Below are positions 11,191-24,243 of a stretch of 64,000 nt of DNA, piece after piece. The position numbers and the translations under genes are program-made. The notes beneath the pieces are model-generated. The model was given only the letters and a program-made list of their open reading frames with translations. It was not told the DNA's origin and did not search any database. This DNA comes from Bolinopsis microptera (taxonomy: Eukaryota; Ctenophora; Tentaculata; Lobata; Bolinopsidae), in assembly GCF_026151205.1 (NCBI RefSeq), contig NC_087083.1, positions 8,987,460-9,051,459 on the forward strand, written 5' to 3'. Within the stretch, counting starts at the first letter, position 1; the number at the start of each line of letters is the position of its first letter.

Positions 11191-14100
11191 CATTACCCTT
11201 ATACTCTTATATTAACGGTTAAAGTTCACAGACGGGTACTATAATGTTAGGGCAATAACAGAGCTATAATGTTTAAGTTAGACCTCACAGAAACTTTATG
11301 AACGCAACCCCATTTAGCAAGACCTCGCTAATGCACTATTTTGTCTATTATTTGGGTATAAACACTACGCAATACTCTAATGGACCACCAAATATGGTAA
11401 AAATGAAATTTCAGAACTTTTATTTATCGTAAAGTAGTTTCTTAAACAACAAACACGATATAAGCTTAGGTTGAAAGCATGTGGAGATGAAACGATCATT
11501 AAATAGTTACGCAAGGTACTGAACTTTACTAAGTTTAACATTTTATGTCGCTCAAGGTAAACGCTAAATATATTAGTAATATAATAGTATATAATGACAA
11601 TATAATATAATAGTAATATAATTAGTAATATAATATATACTTGAGAGTGTGGCTGCTATTATATTGTTAGCGCTGAGTGGTGATCTACTCCAGCTCAGTA
11701 CAATTCCTTATAATTACTGATATTTTATGTCTATATTCAGGCTCTAGGCAGCCTGGCAGCTGCAATTGGAATCTGGCAGCTGGTTCTCTCAACATTTCTG
11801 TAGTTAGCTTTATCTACGTTGAAAGATTAAAGAGAGAAAATATTTCTAATCACCAAAATCTGGCCTCTTTTTAAATTAATAACTCTCTCAGTTTTATGCA
11901 ACTCCGGGTATACTCCAATGATCTATTTAATTGGAAAATTTTTTAATTTAATTTAATCGTATTTAAGTTAATTAATTAATACTACTCATATTCAAATTCC
12001 TAGAAGCTTCTCAAGGTAAATTCCTAGAAGCATGATTCCTCTTTTTAAATGGAAATTCCTAGAGGCTTGTTTCCTCCTTCCCAAAGTGCATTTCAGTCAT
12101 AAGTGGTCCCAGACCGTCCGATATAGAACAAACTAATAACAAAGTACTACATTCGGCAGATTATCAAGGCAATAATAGGTACAGGACTGCAGACTAAATT
12201 TTAATACGGAATAAGGAGCAACCTGTTCGCAATAAGAATAATAGAGGCACAGAATAGTTAGGAACCTGTGCAGTACAGGAATAGAACACCTCTCAATAAA
12301 GGTGTTTAGAATTTTGCCTTTTGATCAGTCATAAAAATGAAAAAATAGGAAATCAAAATTGTCTAGATCATAGATTATCTAGAAAGTCTAGATAACGGGA
12401 AAAAGATTATCTATTTATCTAGGCGAGTTGATAATAATGGAAACCCTAGTCGGCACAGGCGTAATGTGCCAGTACGAGATACACAACACCTCTCTGTATA
12501 CAGCTCTGTATACAGCTCTGCTTGTGCCTCCCTTGGAATGTACTAGTAGTATTAACACTCAGCAAGGTTTTTGTAATTAATTAACTGATATATAGCTTAT
12601 AATATATAATATATGTAATATATAATGTAAGTTGTAGTGAAGACCGTGGGTGAATCCGTTATGGATTCGTCCGGGTGTTTGAGTAACGTACTATGTACGG
12701 ACTTTATTATACTTGTTTTTAATGCTCCTTTATAATGGCTGCTCCTTCAAAGTTTATAAAGTCATCTACAAGAGATAAAAACAGGATTAAAGCTGAATAT
12801 TACGTTTAATCAAATAGATTCAGTTGGCATAACAATGTCACGAATATAAAGTATGTTATTCGCTAATAGCTTTATCATGTTTATTCCGTCACGTGATTAA
12901 AATGAGCTGCTATGGTTAAGTTATGTTGTGATTAAGTGGGAAAAAATAATAAAAAGAATGAACTCATTTCATTAGAGGTGACTTTTATTTTTATATAAAT
13001 CAAGGGATCGCCATATGACTATGAGCTGTTATATCTGTATTTAAAAAAACATGCTACCGTTAAAAATAAGAGTCACGTTTTATTAAATAGTTAAATTTGC
13101 CTCATATATCAAAGGATCGTCAAAATCTAGCAACGTACCTGGGTGATCCTTTTACTTCTTTGAACTTAATAAATCGACAAATACCGTAAAACCATAAAAG
13201 ACAGCTTTAACGTAAGAATTCTGCATTTATTTAACTACAGAGACCCACTAAATATAAGAGCACTAATACTTCATAACAATTAATTTAGCTTGTTCCATAT
13301 GAGCTTTTCTAGTGACTTAGTGACAGTACTGACAGCTGTAGAGACAGTTCAGCACGTACATTATTAACAAATCACTGAATTTGATGAAGTCGCAGCCACT
13401 TCAGGGGGTACAGTAAATCGATAAATTCGAAGTCAATATTATATTTCGACTATATGTATAATCCAGCGGACCCGAATTGTAAGCAGTTTTTATCAAGTTA
13501 ACATCCGCACAAAACAATTGGTATTTGGTAATTAAGAAATGAAGCTGATGGTCAGGATCGAGGTAGCACTAATCAGTCACAGGACAATGTGTTCATTAGA
13601 CATGCACCTTACAGCTTACCTTGTATCGCCAACAAATCAATCATCATATTAAAGTGCTGAAAATGAACGAATAGTCATGACAATGACATGAATCTCCAAT
13701 TGCAAAGCTGCATGTCACCGTGCATGAATTGATCGTGAAAATGAATGTAGAAGTCACATCAATTGTCAATGCGTCAACGATAAATAGCTCACAGTAGATC
13801 TGCAGCTGTTGTGTGAAACTTGAAGATTAATGAAGTGCATGGGAAGTTAAGATTGGATCTCAGATCCGTGTCTTTGTTTTTTGTGGACCCGCACAGCAGC
13901 TGGTGCTCCTAATTCACCGTGCACACCTGCGTTAGATGGAATAGTCATGATAGACTAAGAATAGATTTGGAGCTGTTTATGCCCTGGAAAAATTTTAAAT
14001 GCAGACGTTTGGCCTTGGGTCTCTTTTCAACCGTCAGAGGAGTTAATCTAGCAAACGACAGCTAACCCTTTCCTGATTTATCCAGCGGAAATATGCTGCT

Positions 14101-15510
14101 TCAAACTCCCGTAAATTAGAACCACAATGAACGGAGGTACATTCTGTATAGCTTGTAGTAATGGTTATCTTATGTGTGCGTGGTCAAACGCACAGAGAAA
14201 ATGAAACGAGAACTGCTCGCCACTCGATCATTTTGCTAGGCCGTTCCAAAGTTTAGACACGACAGCCCCGCATTTAATCTGATAGATTTATGAAGGAGCA
14301 CTCCGCATTTATGTTTAAACACTTCAAGACATTGACGAGTTTTTATTCCTCGAACTGAAAGAAAAATAAGAAAAGGAAAAATGTCTATTGAGAGGAATAA
14401 ACAACTTATGATGCTTGACACAAACAAGCAAACAATCAAATAATAAGCTTGTTGTAAATGAAAACAAGATGACTCAGCAAGATGACTCAGCACGCGAATC
14501 AGCATTTTGAGACCACGTGACTGCACCGAGGTGTACATAAGCAAAATAATTATGTTTTGGATTATTTCTTCGCTGAAGTTTCTCGATAAATGGTTATTCA
14601 GCGCAACATCTTCAACTTATAACTGAGTCAACGTATTTCAAAGTTTGCAAAAATGGACACACAGGAAGCGATTCAATCTAAGATCAAAAGTTTTTTAATT
14701 TTGATATGAGCTACACGATTTTTGATGGAATTAGAATTAGAACCAGAACGCAGTCACGTTAAACGATTTAAATGTAAGATAGACCGAACTATGTGATCAC
14801 ACTTATAAACTGGGGCCCAAAGTAACAATATCGTTGATATGACGTCGTTGTATTGATATCTTTGTACTACCGCAAAAATCTGGCCTTTAAAATTTGAGCT
14901 TTTAGTGCGATTCGATTATAACAATTCGAGCTATCAAATACCAGCTTCTCTTTGGTTAAGTGTAGACTAAAAGAAAATACTTTCAGCACAGGCATATCAG
15001 TCTGGATTACCAAACACAAGCAAATAGTGGAATATTGAAAGCAAATAGTGGAATATTGAGCACACCGTTACAGTGGTGTTAGAATAGTGGTAAAATGGTG
15101 CTGCAGCCCAGTGCTCTGTCTTTGTCAATTAGCGGAGTGGCACCCGGATACGAGGGAGAAGAGAGAGAAGAGACAGCTTTTGCACTGGTGCTTACTACTT
15201 GTAGAGAAACGGGGGGGGGGGGGGGGGGGCTATAAATTTTTGATAATTTTAGGCTGAAATTGTTTAAAGTATGGTCACCCCCGGCCTCTTCAGCTCTACC
15301 AACTAATAAATTCTACTCAACTTTTACTCAATAATTATTGAACACAGTCACATCTAAGTTGGTGTGCTGAACCACTTGGATTGGCTTTCTCTTTCGACTT
15401 GCTAGTGTAAATAATCATGGCAGGATGGTGATGCGATGATAAATCCTAATTAAGACAATTACCTTATTAACTAATTAAGGCAACAGAAGGTAGCTATTGG
15501 AGAGCTGGAC
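11191..15510. other. Long gene-free stretch
   Basis: AT-rich DNA without a recognisable exon or element. Small repeats only: an AT-rich run with TAGTAATATAAT near 11570-11640, TCTAG-rich sequence near 12360-12425, and a 19-base G run at 15211-15229. A 102-codon minus-strand frame at 14236-14544 is hydrophobic but unmatched, and I do not call it a gene. Confidence 0.45.
15211..15229. repeat. Poly-G tract
   Basis: An uninterrupted run of G. Similar runs occur at 26211-26231 and 35860-35877, with C runs inside the hAT element near 50210 and 50360. Such tracts can form G-quadruplexes; lengths in an assembly are often inexact. Confidence 0.8.
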
Positions 15511-15527
15511 TCTGATTAGCAGAACAG

Positions 15528-15541
15528 GTAACCATAGTAAC
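15528..15541 (+). promoter_or_regulatory. RFX-type X-box
   Basis: GTAACCATAGTAAC fits the RFX consensus GTHNYYATRRNAAC at every position. A second overlapping near-match begins at 15537 with one mismatch in the final half-site. Confidence 0.45.
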
Positions 15542-15914
15542 CATAGTAATAGTGGAATTGTTAGTGGTGAGCGGTGTAGTCATCATGATGACTGGTCATT
15601 CGTTATACTTATAACTACTACTAGGATCAAGGTATCAACTCGTGCGTGGTATGTTTAGTATTTGCCAATCAAACAACCTGCGTATTTCTATCTACTATTG
15701 CCTGTCAGCGAGGAATTCATTTAGCTTAGGAAGATATTGAACATGATACTGAAGGATTTAATTCAATCACAGACATAAATTCTAGGGATTGGTACAGCAG
15801 TCCCACGGTACAAGAAACCTTATTTTGATCAGAATTGGGAGTAGCCACTGAGTTAAAATATTTCACTTTCACAAACCGAATACTGACAAGCAGTGCCAGG
15901 AACCTTCAGAATGG

Positions 15915-16095
15915 TCACTATCACGTGACGTCATCACACTATCACATGACGTCATCACACTATCACGTGACGTCATCACACTATCACATGACGTCATCAC
16001 ACTATCACGTGACGTCATCACACTATCACGTGACGTCATCACACTATCACATGACGTCATCACACTATCACGTGACGTCATCACACTATCACTAA
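15915..16095. promoter_or_regulatory. 21-bp array of fused E-box and CRE sites
   Basis: Eight full units plus a partial one. Each unit has a perfect palindromic CRE, TGACGTCA, fused to an E-box: ATCACGTGACGTCA in five units and ATCACATGACGTCA in three, partly alternating. The unit length of 21 bp is two helical turns, so all sites face the same side of the DNA. Long frames on both strands are by-products of the multiple-of-three period. Confidence 0.85.
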
Positions 16096-16444
16096 CTTGG
16101 GGTGGTAAAAGGTGGGACCTCAAGTCATATATAAACAGAATTACCAACACCATCACCAACATCACAACTGACTGATCGTAGGTATTTCAGTGGCATTTCT
16201 AATTCTATATTTGGTTAGCTATTAAATGAGGGTACAAGAATATGTGATATTTTCGAAGCAATGATCATACATTTAATGAATAGTGGATACAGCATTCTCA
16301 CAGTATAGGAAACGCCTTAGAACGCGCGAAAGTGGAGCAGGAAAGCTACAGATATTGGTATGATCAACACCTAAAGTAACCTAAAGTATTCTCCAATCTC
16401 CACATCTCAACAAGAAGCTGATAGTGATACTGTTCATTCAACCA

Positions 16445-16870
16445 CGTGGTCAACATAAATCGGGGGCCAAGCATATTGAGAGGCAGTAAAACGATCAGAC
16501 TGCGATAAATGGGGACTTGCCACCCCATGGCAACATTAAAATATACCGATTCTGTTACATCGCTTCCTAAAATGATTTGCTATTCAGTGGTGTTGAAATA
16601 TTAAAACTATGTGATACGAATGCCAAATAAAAGAAAGCACGCGTAACGTAATATTTCGAATTAACTGCAGCTAAATAATTACCGCTTGGCAGGTGTGTTG
16701 TATCCCAGTATAATTTTAGATCCAGCCGACTGTTCTGGAAACAGCTGTGGATATAGCCCCACGTGACAACCCACGTGATAGTCTGAGGCACGTGGTATTA
16801 TAAAATTACCATATAAGGAATATAGCCCCCACGTGACCAGGTTATAATACCACGTGGCAGTCACGTGATT
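16445..16870. promoter_or_regulatory. E-box cluster with CArG box
   Basis: E-boxes (CACGTG) sit at about 16445, 16760, 16772, 16789, 16830, 16851 and 16863. A CArG box, CCATATAAGG, lies at 16809-16818, and CCACGTG/CACGTGG copies occur on both orientations around it. No gene start is visible next to it. Confidence 0.4.
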
Positions 16871-18274
16871 AACTTCATCTTACTTTGTACTTTATAATTT
16901 TGGTGGTAAATGTTGGTGGAGATGTGATAATTTAGTCTAGGATAAAGATAAGATCTGAGGAGAGATGTGTCTTCCTCGGCTCCTGAGAGAAGACAAAACC
17001 GTCTCTTAAAGAGTTCGGGAGAAATATATTTATTTCCTAAAGAGTGAAACTGAAGGAGATAGATGTGTCTCTACCAGAAGTTGATAAACGCGACAATATA
17101 CATCGCATGCCAGATATATTAAACACGCAGATGCCAGGGTATATCAACATTACTTTATCCTGAAGAGAAAAGGAATCACATTTGTCTTCTAGGGCGACAA
17201 GGAGACGTCTTAAGTTGACAGGTGCACTGTGAGCAGGCCTTGTTAAACTTTCAGCTAGATTTACAGATCTGTTTAATCACCAATAGCGCAGCCTCTCCGA
17301 CGCTAACTTAAATATTAAAATAAGTGTAACGTTAAACAGGCTGAGGTAATGCTGGTTGTAAATTTAATAAAAGCTGCTTAATTTAGAGCTAATTATTTGT
17401 AGATGGTAAGGTTGTGCGATTACCTCATCTAATTTAACTTTTAAGTAGTACTAGTATTTAGTTATAATATCACTCTTAGTAAACGAACGCTGCTAACTGC
17501 TTGCAGAGTTACGCCAGCCCCCGTAAAGTTTAAAGTTACAGCTTTACAGTTACAGTTACAGACTGATTCAAATATTACATAGCGTACTATATATATATTA
17601 TTATATATAAACTATATATATATTACATAGCGTACTATATAGTATTAGTTTTGGGTCTTCATAACGGCTTATCAAGGAGGGGGGAGGGGGTAAGAATCGC
17701 ATAATTGATCACGTAATACTAATATTATTAGTAATACAAGCTTTAATAATAATTGGACAAAAAGAAATAAAAATATCATAATGGTACGCCTGATCCACCA
17801 TTTTCTACCAGTATCTATAATTATCACGGGCATGGCAGGTCAGTTGCCATTACCATAACAACACACTGATACAGTGTCAGTACTGGATTCAATTTCCCCG
17901 TATAAATCATACAATATAAACGTCTTTCAAGATCATTACTTCAAAAACCAGGTCAATGAACATTGAACACCAATAAATATTCCAATAACAGAGAGAATCC
18001 TGGAGTTATAAATATAATGGCACATTCAAAAAACCCTATCGATCATTCCTTTTTCGACTGCTTAAATTGATTCACTGATAAATGGTAACGTGCATTAATA
18101 TGTAAGTGATCTTGCTTTAAAAAATCAACACTGCAGCTTGTAAATTCGCATTGTGATGTCGTAACATGAACATCCGATACATAATAAGATAGTAGCTTAG
18201 CAAAACCGTGAACTCGGCCGGCGCCGCGCAAGTTTGAAATTGGGTAAACGCTATATAATACTGTATAGTTGATA
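16871..18274. other. Gene-free stretch
   Basis: Nothing recognised. An AT-rich duplicated palindromic segment around TACATAGCGTACTATATA occurs at 17576-17645. Confidence 0.4.
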
Positions 18275-19031
18275 TTATAAACCCCTCCGGGATAGAATAA
18301 GATTCTGATAATCCCGGCTCCCGCTAAATAGATTCTGATAATCCCGGCTCCCGCTGTTAGTTTTTTCCCGCTGAATAAATAACCCCGGCACAGCTTTTAT
18401 AATCCCGCCCCGCTAATTTGGCTCAACAAGATTTGTTTTGTTTTGACATTCCATGAGAATTTCAACCGCGTACAGTCACGTGTTTTGATGACGTGTATCA
18501 CGTGACTAACTACTACGACGCGCATTGGTAAAAAATGTCACGTGACCTATGGCTTAACGTAAGAACTATAAATACACTCGATCTACGTATCGGTCTAATT
18601 GCAGGCGCTGGCAAAACTCCAGCACACTGCTTACATTACTTAAACTCTTACATTAATTGGACCAGTTCCAAAACTTGTCTCGACGGTTACATTTGATTTT
18701 GTCCGGTTCGATTAATTTTGTCGTGTTTGATATAAGCCATGTATTATAGTCGTCTACTTTGATAAACTTCATGACACGATATCATTATTAGCTTTTATCG
18801 CTTGCCAGGCTTAACTCGACGCCCCTTATCGATATTCATATTCATTCAACGTTCTGACTGAGGAATAATGTTTAGATATAACGCCAATTTCAAAAGTCAT
18901 AGTACCTTAGTTGTATTTATTTGGTAGTCCCCAATTCCATTTCATATTTTCCATAATGATCTCATATAGCTATATTTAAGAGTAAAATGTCAAATTTGTT
19001 GGTCCTAGCACTAACCCGGAGGGGTTTATAA
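18275..19031. mobile_element. Candidate 757-bp terminal-inverted-repeat element
   Basis: TTATAAACCCCTCCGGG at 18275-18291 is exactly inverted at 19015-19031. Inside are two copies of GATTCTGATAATCCCGGCTC (about 18303 and 18331), three E-boxes (18478, 18499, 18539) and a TATA-like CTATAAATAC at about 18565. No target duplication is obvious and there is no transposase frame. It could be a MITE that carries promoter-like sequence, or a chance pairing of dispersed repeats. Confidence 0.5.
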
Positions 19032-19222
19032 CACATAACACCGGCACGCTTAAGTTATATTAAAATAACCCCTCGTGCTAAAGCACGTCGGGGTTATTTT
19101 CATAATATTAATAATCCCTCGTGCTTCGCACTCGAAATTATTATAAACTTTTCCCGCGCGTCGCGGGAAAAATTGAAATATAATCCCTGCGCATGCCGGG
19201 GTTATGTGTGTTATATACTATA
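19027..19222. repeat. Compact element with three internal hairpins
   Basis: Ends TATAACACATAACACCGGCA and the inverse of TGCCGGGGTTATGTGTGTTA pair with few mismatches. Between them are three hairpins: around CTCGTGCTAAAGCACG, around TCGTGCTTCGCACTCGA, and TTTTCCCGCGCGTCGCGGGAAAA (first half TTTTCCCGCG). It adjoins the previous element and shares its CCGG-rich edges. A MITE or structured non-coding RNA are both possible. Confidence 0.5.
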
Positions 19223-21660
19223 TTAATATAATAATTCAAGAGACGTACACTTCGAATTGACACACGCTGTATAACTATACCTCTTTTTGCGCGCGAAGCA
19301 AACTTCGAACTGTGCACGGTTTAAATTTTAATTATATTTATATAAACGACTCAGATTATGCACGGTTCAACAGTTTTCACAAACACTATAACATTCAACC
19401 GTGCGAAGTTGAAACTGTGAATCGTAACCGATATGGTTCACAAGCCAACAAGTTACAAGTACCGTGAAAACCACGATCGAGTACCGTGAGCCAGAGACTA
19501 GCAAGCTAGCAAGCCGTGAGCCATTACGTTGGGCTAATACTAATATCAATAGTAATAAGTTACTGCTAACTCACAGTCACATGAGCTAACACTTAAAACT
19601 TACTATATCAATATAACTTGCTACATCTAGACGTGCTACATGAGCTAGTATATTACTATAGTATTAGTAGTACCACAGCTGCTGCTCATTCCATTGACGC
19701 GTATGCGTCTAGTTTACAGTTTACTGTTATACTCTTTGATATGCCGAAGAGAAGATTAGTTAACATATAAGTAATAATTAATAATTAAGAGAGCAAATGT
19801 GGACTTTATTATACTAGTATATTATATTATTATATTTTATTATACTAGAGTGTAGAGGTAAGTAAATTGTTACAGCTGTGAACATGTCAATTGTCAATTG
19901 TCAAGGTTAAGTGTGTAATATCTATCAGAGATAAAACAAGATCAATGGACATCTTCATCATCATAACATGTTATTGTTACCTTGTTGTGTTGTGTGTAGA
20001 AGAAGCCGCATAATAAATGGAAAGTATCAACGCACAAAAGGGTTTAAATTTTTAAATCTCTTAAGAATGAACTAAACTAAAGAAATAAAATTGTTACAAC
20101 TTTGAGCAGTTTAATGTTTAATATCTTATGCAACGTGGATCACAAACTGGAAACTAACAGTATTACTATTAGTAACCATAGCTAGTAACCATGGTTACCA
20201 TTACAGTAACCATATAGTAACCATGTTGATCTACATAAATGACAGCGAGGATGATTATAAAAGGAACGTGAGTGGAGTTTAATTTTAAATCTTTAAATCT
20301 GATCTAGACGAGGGCCAAGCAATTAAAGGAGACACGGGTTGCTAGTAAACGTGCGTTGCTAGGAGACGCAGGTATGTCATTATGGTGTCACTTGATGAAT
20401 ACAGGAATAATTGACACTGCAGTGAGTATGTTACTGATGCTCGAATAGTCGAATCTGCAGACTGATTTCAAATTATATGCATGAATTAGATGAATTATGC
20501 ACATAAATCATATTTATTTCTGCATTCAGCTGTTTCATTGTCCCTGAAGTTCTGTTGAAATTGTTGAACATTTAAATATTCATAATTACTTCTTATGTCT
20601 AATCGGTGTGGTTCAAAATCGATGCATATCGATAAAATTTACCCTGGGTCACGGGCACGCTTTATCATATCGCGGTACGTGTCAGGATCACAAAGAAATA
20701 ATAAATGATAAAATCGAAAATATTTCGTGCATGTATTTCGAATTATTCAGTGAGAATTTTAAGATAATCTGTAGCAAAAGTTTATTAATGCATTTTGCGG
20801 TGGAATTGAAAGAAATAATAAAATATAGAACTGAACATATTTCCTTGAATTTACTTCCAATTATTCAGCGAGAGTTTGTACCAAAAAGAGGTTGAATAAT
20901 GCATTTTGTGGTGCAAATAACTGGGATTAATTTCGAAAACACAAAATATGGCAGGCTTAAACAGAACTAATTCACAATAAACTCCTTAATACTTGTTTTT
21001 CCTTTGACAGTGAATTGCAAAGATGCGTGCTGGAAGGGCTTTGTGACAGTAAAGTTTTTAAAGTTCACCCGAGGTACTAGAATTACACGTGTGACGTGTG
21101 ACATTAAGTTGTGTGACGTGTGACAGTTGTGTGACAGTTGAAGCGACGTGTGACAGTTGAAACTACGTGATACACCAAAATACACATCCTTATTTCTTGA
21201 AGTTTAGTGTTTTTGCACTCCTAGTCTTATATCCTTTTAACCAATGGTGACCTTCATTCGAAAGATAAAATGACCATTCTCCCATAACCAAACCCGGTTA
21301 AAAAAACCCAATGTTAATTTCACCAAGCTCTCTAAAATCTGACTTGTGACGCTAAAATGTGACAGGTATACTCCAGCCCTAACACTTTAGTTTGATAACG
21401 ACGAATGATTGCGGAGGTTCGCACCCTCCCAAGGTTAATTGCCTGTTATTTGGAGGTGTGAGGCAGATTATCATTACGACACCTCTTTTAGCCCCCACTC
21501 CCTGCAGTAGTGATCCTAACGAGCCCAGGCTACGCGCTAATTACAAACCATTAGGCTGCTGTAATAGGTTTATAATTATAAGATTCACAGCTCTTCAGGA
21601 TGGAGGATTAAGCTTATTGTGCTTAATATGTGATCCTTGTAACAATTAATCGGATTAATC
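19223..21660. other. Gene-free stretch
   Basis: No recognised gene. There is a degenerate internal duplication around ATTATTCAGTGAGAATTT / ATTATTCAGCGAGAGTTT (20735-20905), GTAACC/GGTTAC motifs at about 20170-20225, and a short TGTGACGTGTGACA repeat at about 21090-21160. Confidence 0.4.
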
Positions 21661-21671
21661 AATATACACCT

Positions 21672-21691
21672 CCTTATATGGCCATCACGTG
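21672..21691 (+). promoter_or_regulatory. CArG box plus E-box module
   Basis: CCTTATATGG (21672-21681), a perfect SRF-type CArG box, is followed after 4 bp by CACGTG (21686-21691). The same arrangement recurs at 23520, 23706 and 24679, and inverted at 22728. Confidence 0.5.
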
Positions 21692-21818
21692 TTCAATTCA
21701 ATATTGAACTGAGTCTAGTATTATCCCCATAAAATAAGTCGAATTTATTGCAGATTTTCGCAAAAAAGATTCGAGGCAAGTTGCATAGTTGATAATCAAA
21801 ACATCTGAGGGGGTAAAA

Positions 21819-22187
21819 TAGTAACAAATTCTAATGAAAAAAGTGCGGACAGTGAGGGAGAAATGTTCGGCAAGTCGGAAGAACCAGGAGGACAGACAGG
21901 AAATAACGAAGAATTTAATCTTACGGTAAAATATTCAGTCTGACATGTTGGGATTAAATGGCAAAGACTTATTCTACGAATATGTCCAGCCGAAAGTTCG
22001 TAACAAAAACGATGGTCGGAAGAAATTAAATAAGTAAATGCCAGCGAGCACTTATTATTATCTGGTAAAACACACCTTAAATACCGGCCAATATTGACAT
22101 TATCACGTGACAAAAACCAGCCAATCAGGGGCCAGCATCCTTAGTCACGTGATACATTTCCACCAATAATGCAGCAGCTGGAGTGCC
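21819..22187. repeat. Dispersed repeat, copy 1 (about 365 bp)
   Basis: It matches 24244-24620 almost base for base. Both copies keep a short plus-strand frame beginning MKK and ending NLILR before a stop, and a longer minus-strand frame, so I cannot tell whether either is real. The 3' part contains two E-box/CCAAT pairs (22104 and 22145), each with an 11-bp gap. Confidence 0.8.
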
Positions 22188-22277
22188 CATAATTTGAGAA
22201 GCTGCTTGGAATTAGTCTCACGACTCACATTCAACAGACTCACATTCAACGTAAATGAGTGAAGTAGTACAACACCG

Positions 22278-22325
22278 GTAACCATGGTAACCATGGTAAC
22301 TATGGGCCATAGTTACCATGGTAAC
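22278..22325. promoter_or_regulatory. Cluster of three RFX X-boxes in a palindrome
   Basis: GTAACCATGGTAAC occurs at 22278-22291 and overlapping at 22287-22300, and GTTACCATGGTAAC at 22312-22325. All fit GTHNYYATRRNAAC. The block folds around TATGGGCCATA. Further matches lie at 22644-22657 and 23008-23021, each preceded by an ACACC-like stretch, suggesting spread by duplication. Confidence 0.5.
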
Positions 22326-22667
22326 TCTAACTCTATCACGGTGCGTGTCGAAGGGCTGCAATTAATAATATTAAATACAGCTTTAATAATACATAATTAC
22401 AATAATTACAAGGTCACCTACTGAATGGGTCTAAGTATTTGGTATTGGGCATATTCTTGAAAAATATAGAAATATTATTAAACAGTTCAGTTGGACTATG
22501 TAATTATGCCCCAATTATACGCTTTCATAATGCTAGGAGTACAATTAACGCTGGGTTTAACAGGGAACACTAATTATTAATTACAGCTTTCGTTTTCACT
22601 TTATAACAAAACATCTAATCACTGACTCTGTAATAGAACACCGGTAACCATAGTAACCAACCTCTTA

Positions 22668-22747
22668 CCACGTGTTTAACTCTACTGGTAACTTTAGACA
22701 CGTGACATTCTCAGTTATTTAATAAAACACGTGATGCCCATATAAGG
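22668..22747. promoter_or_regulatory. E-box cluster with inverted CArG module
   Basis: CACGTG at about 22668, 22699 and 22728. The last is followed after 4 bp by CCATATAAGG (22738-22747), the reverse complement of the CArG/E-box module seen elsewhere. Confidence 0.45.
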
Positions 22748-23519
22748 TACCACTTATAATCAGAACCTAATCCCACCAGGTGAATTGTTTTCCTGGCGTA
22801 AATATTATAAAATTGCAGACCTTCTGATTTTGGATTTCTGTAAAGTTTCAACTGGCTTGAAATTGGAAGTTTATTCGTTTAGAAGTACCAGACAGTAAAG
22901 CTGGTCTAAACGTTTCTGTAGAATTTGTTCAGACAGTAAAAATAAAACACTCGAATAATGTGTGTAAACTTTATTTAGTTAAACGTCAAAAAAGTAGAAC
23001 AACACCAGTAACCATGGTAACTACGTACAATTCAAATACCTGTAACTCTCTAAACATCAGAATAGCTACAAGGGTAACACAATAATATATCAAAGTTTCT
23101 GTATAATTTCAAGGAGGACGTAACACGGGTTTTAAGGCTACATTTTACACATCGCACCTTTGTGTTTTCAGATCAGTAACACACGTGACTAACTGCACGT
23201 GACAGATGCTGGAACCCTATGGTAGAATCCGGGGAAATACTAGGGATATTAGATGAATCTGTAAATAACTTAATCCCCACCTTGCTATACATTAATAATA
23301 TTAATAATGCGACACTCTCTTAGTTAAACTATGCGAAAAATTTCCCAAGCAGCATTATAAACGTTTCTCATATAGTGGGTACTAAATTTCGTAATTTAGA
23401 ATACATTTTCAATATTATATCGAACATCAGAATTCCGAAAAAAAATCACAATAAACTCTGGACATAAAAACTCCCAATTTCTATTTCCCGAATTGTATAT
23501 CGGAGTAACTGTGACATTA

Positions 23520-23725
23520 CCTTATATGGGCATCACGTGGTATAATATTTAAAGTATGTTATTACAAACCGATCTAATTGGCAGCAGGCAATAAAGACGT
23601 GACTATCTAAAGGTAGCCCTAACGTCCTAAACATAGCGTACAGTCCTCAGAGGTGGTTAAAACTTATCCCGTCTTAACAATGCCACACGTGGTATTTTGA
23701 CTTAACCTTATATGGGCATCACGTG
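23520..23725 (+). promoter_or_regulatory. Two CArG plus E-box modules
   Basis: CCTTATATGGGCATCACGTG is present at 23520-23539 and again, identical, at 23706-23725. The 4-bp gap GCAT is conserved. A third E-box lies at about 23686. Confidence 0.55.
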
Positions 23726-24044
23726 GTTTACAAGATTCAACCCTCTAGGCGTTCTCAGAAATACAATCTTAATAAAAATCCGGCTTTACAAATTCATATC
23801 ATTAAGTGTCATGGATGAGCGTGATCAAGACAGATCTTAGGAAAATCACCCTAAAAATGTCACTACAAAAAGATATTATCTAAAAATCAACATCACTCAT
23901 AACTAATCATAATGATGAGGTCATTATGAACACCATTATTATGATCACAATTATGATTAATAAACAGTAACTGATAACCCAGACAACAAACATTGATCTT
24001 ACGAATATTCTGAATCTGACACAAAGTATTAAAAATATCATTAT

Positions 24045-24125
24045 GTAGCCCACGTGATTATTTGGCCCACGTGATTATGTAGCCCACGTGATTATTAAGC
24101 ACACGTGATCATGTAGCCCACGTGA
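24045..24125. repeat. Short E-box minisatellite
   Basis: Five copies of a roughly 17-18 bp unit, GTAGCCCACGTGATTAT with small changes, placing CACGTG at about 24051, 24068, 24086, 24105 and 24119. Confidence 0.7.
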
Positions 24126-24243
24126 ATCTAAGATATGAAAGGGGCAAATATCGGGTAACGAATTGTGATCTTAAATATCGACGTTAATGTTGTAAACGTG
24201 TCATTGATATTTCCGTCTTCAAATTTTAATAGTTGCTTGTATA

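Noticed and set aside
14236-14544. 102-codon hydrophobic minus-strand frame
   Set aside because: Hydrophobic codons are expected by chance in AT-rich DNA, and no conserved motif or exon partner was found.
15835-16165. Frames through the E-box/CRE array
   Set aside because: They are repeat by-products of the 21-bp period.
20608-20895. 95-codon plus-strand frame
   Set aside because: It spans a degenerate internal duplication and has no recognisable domain.
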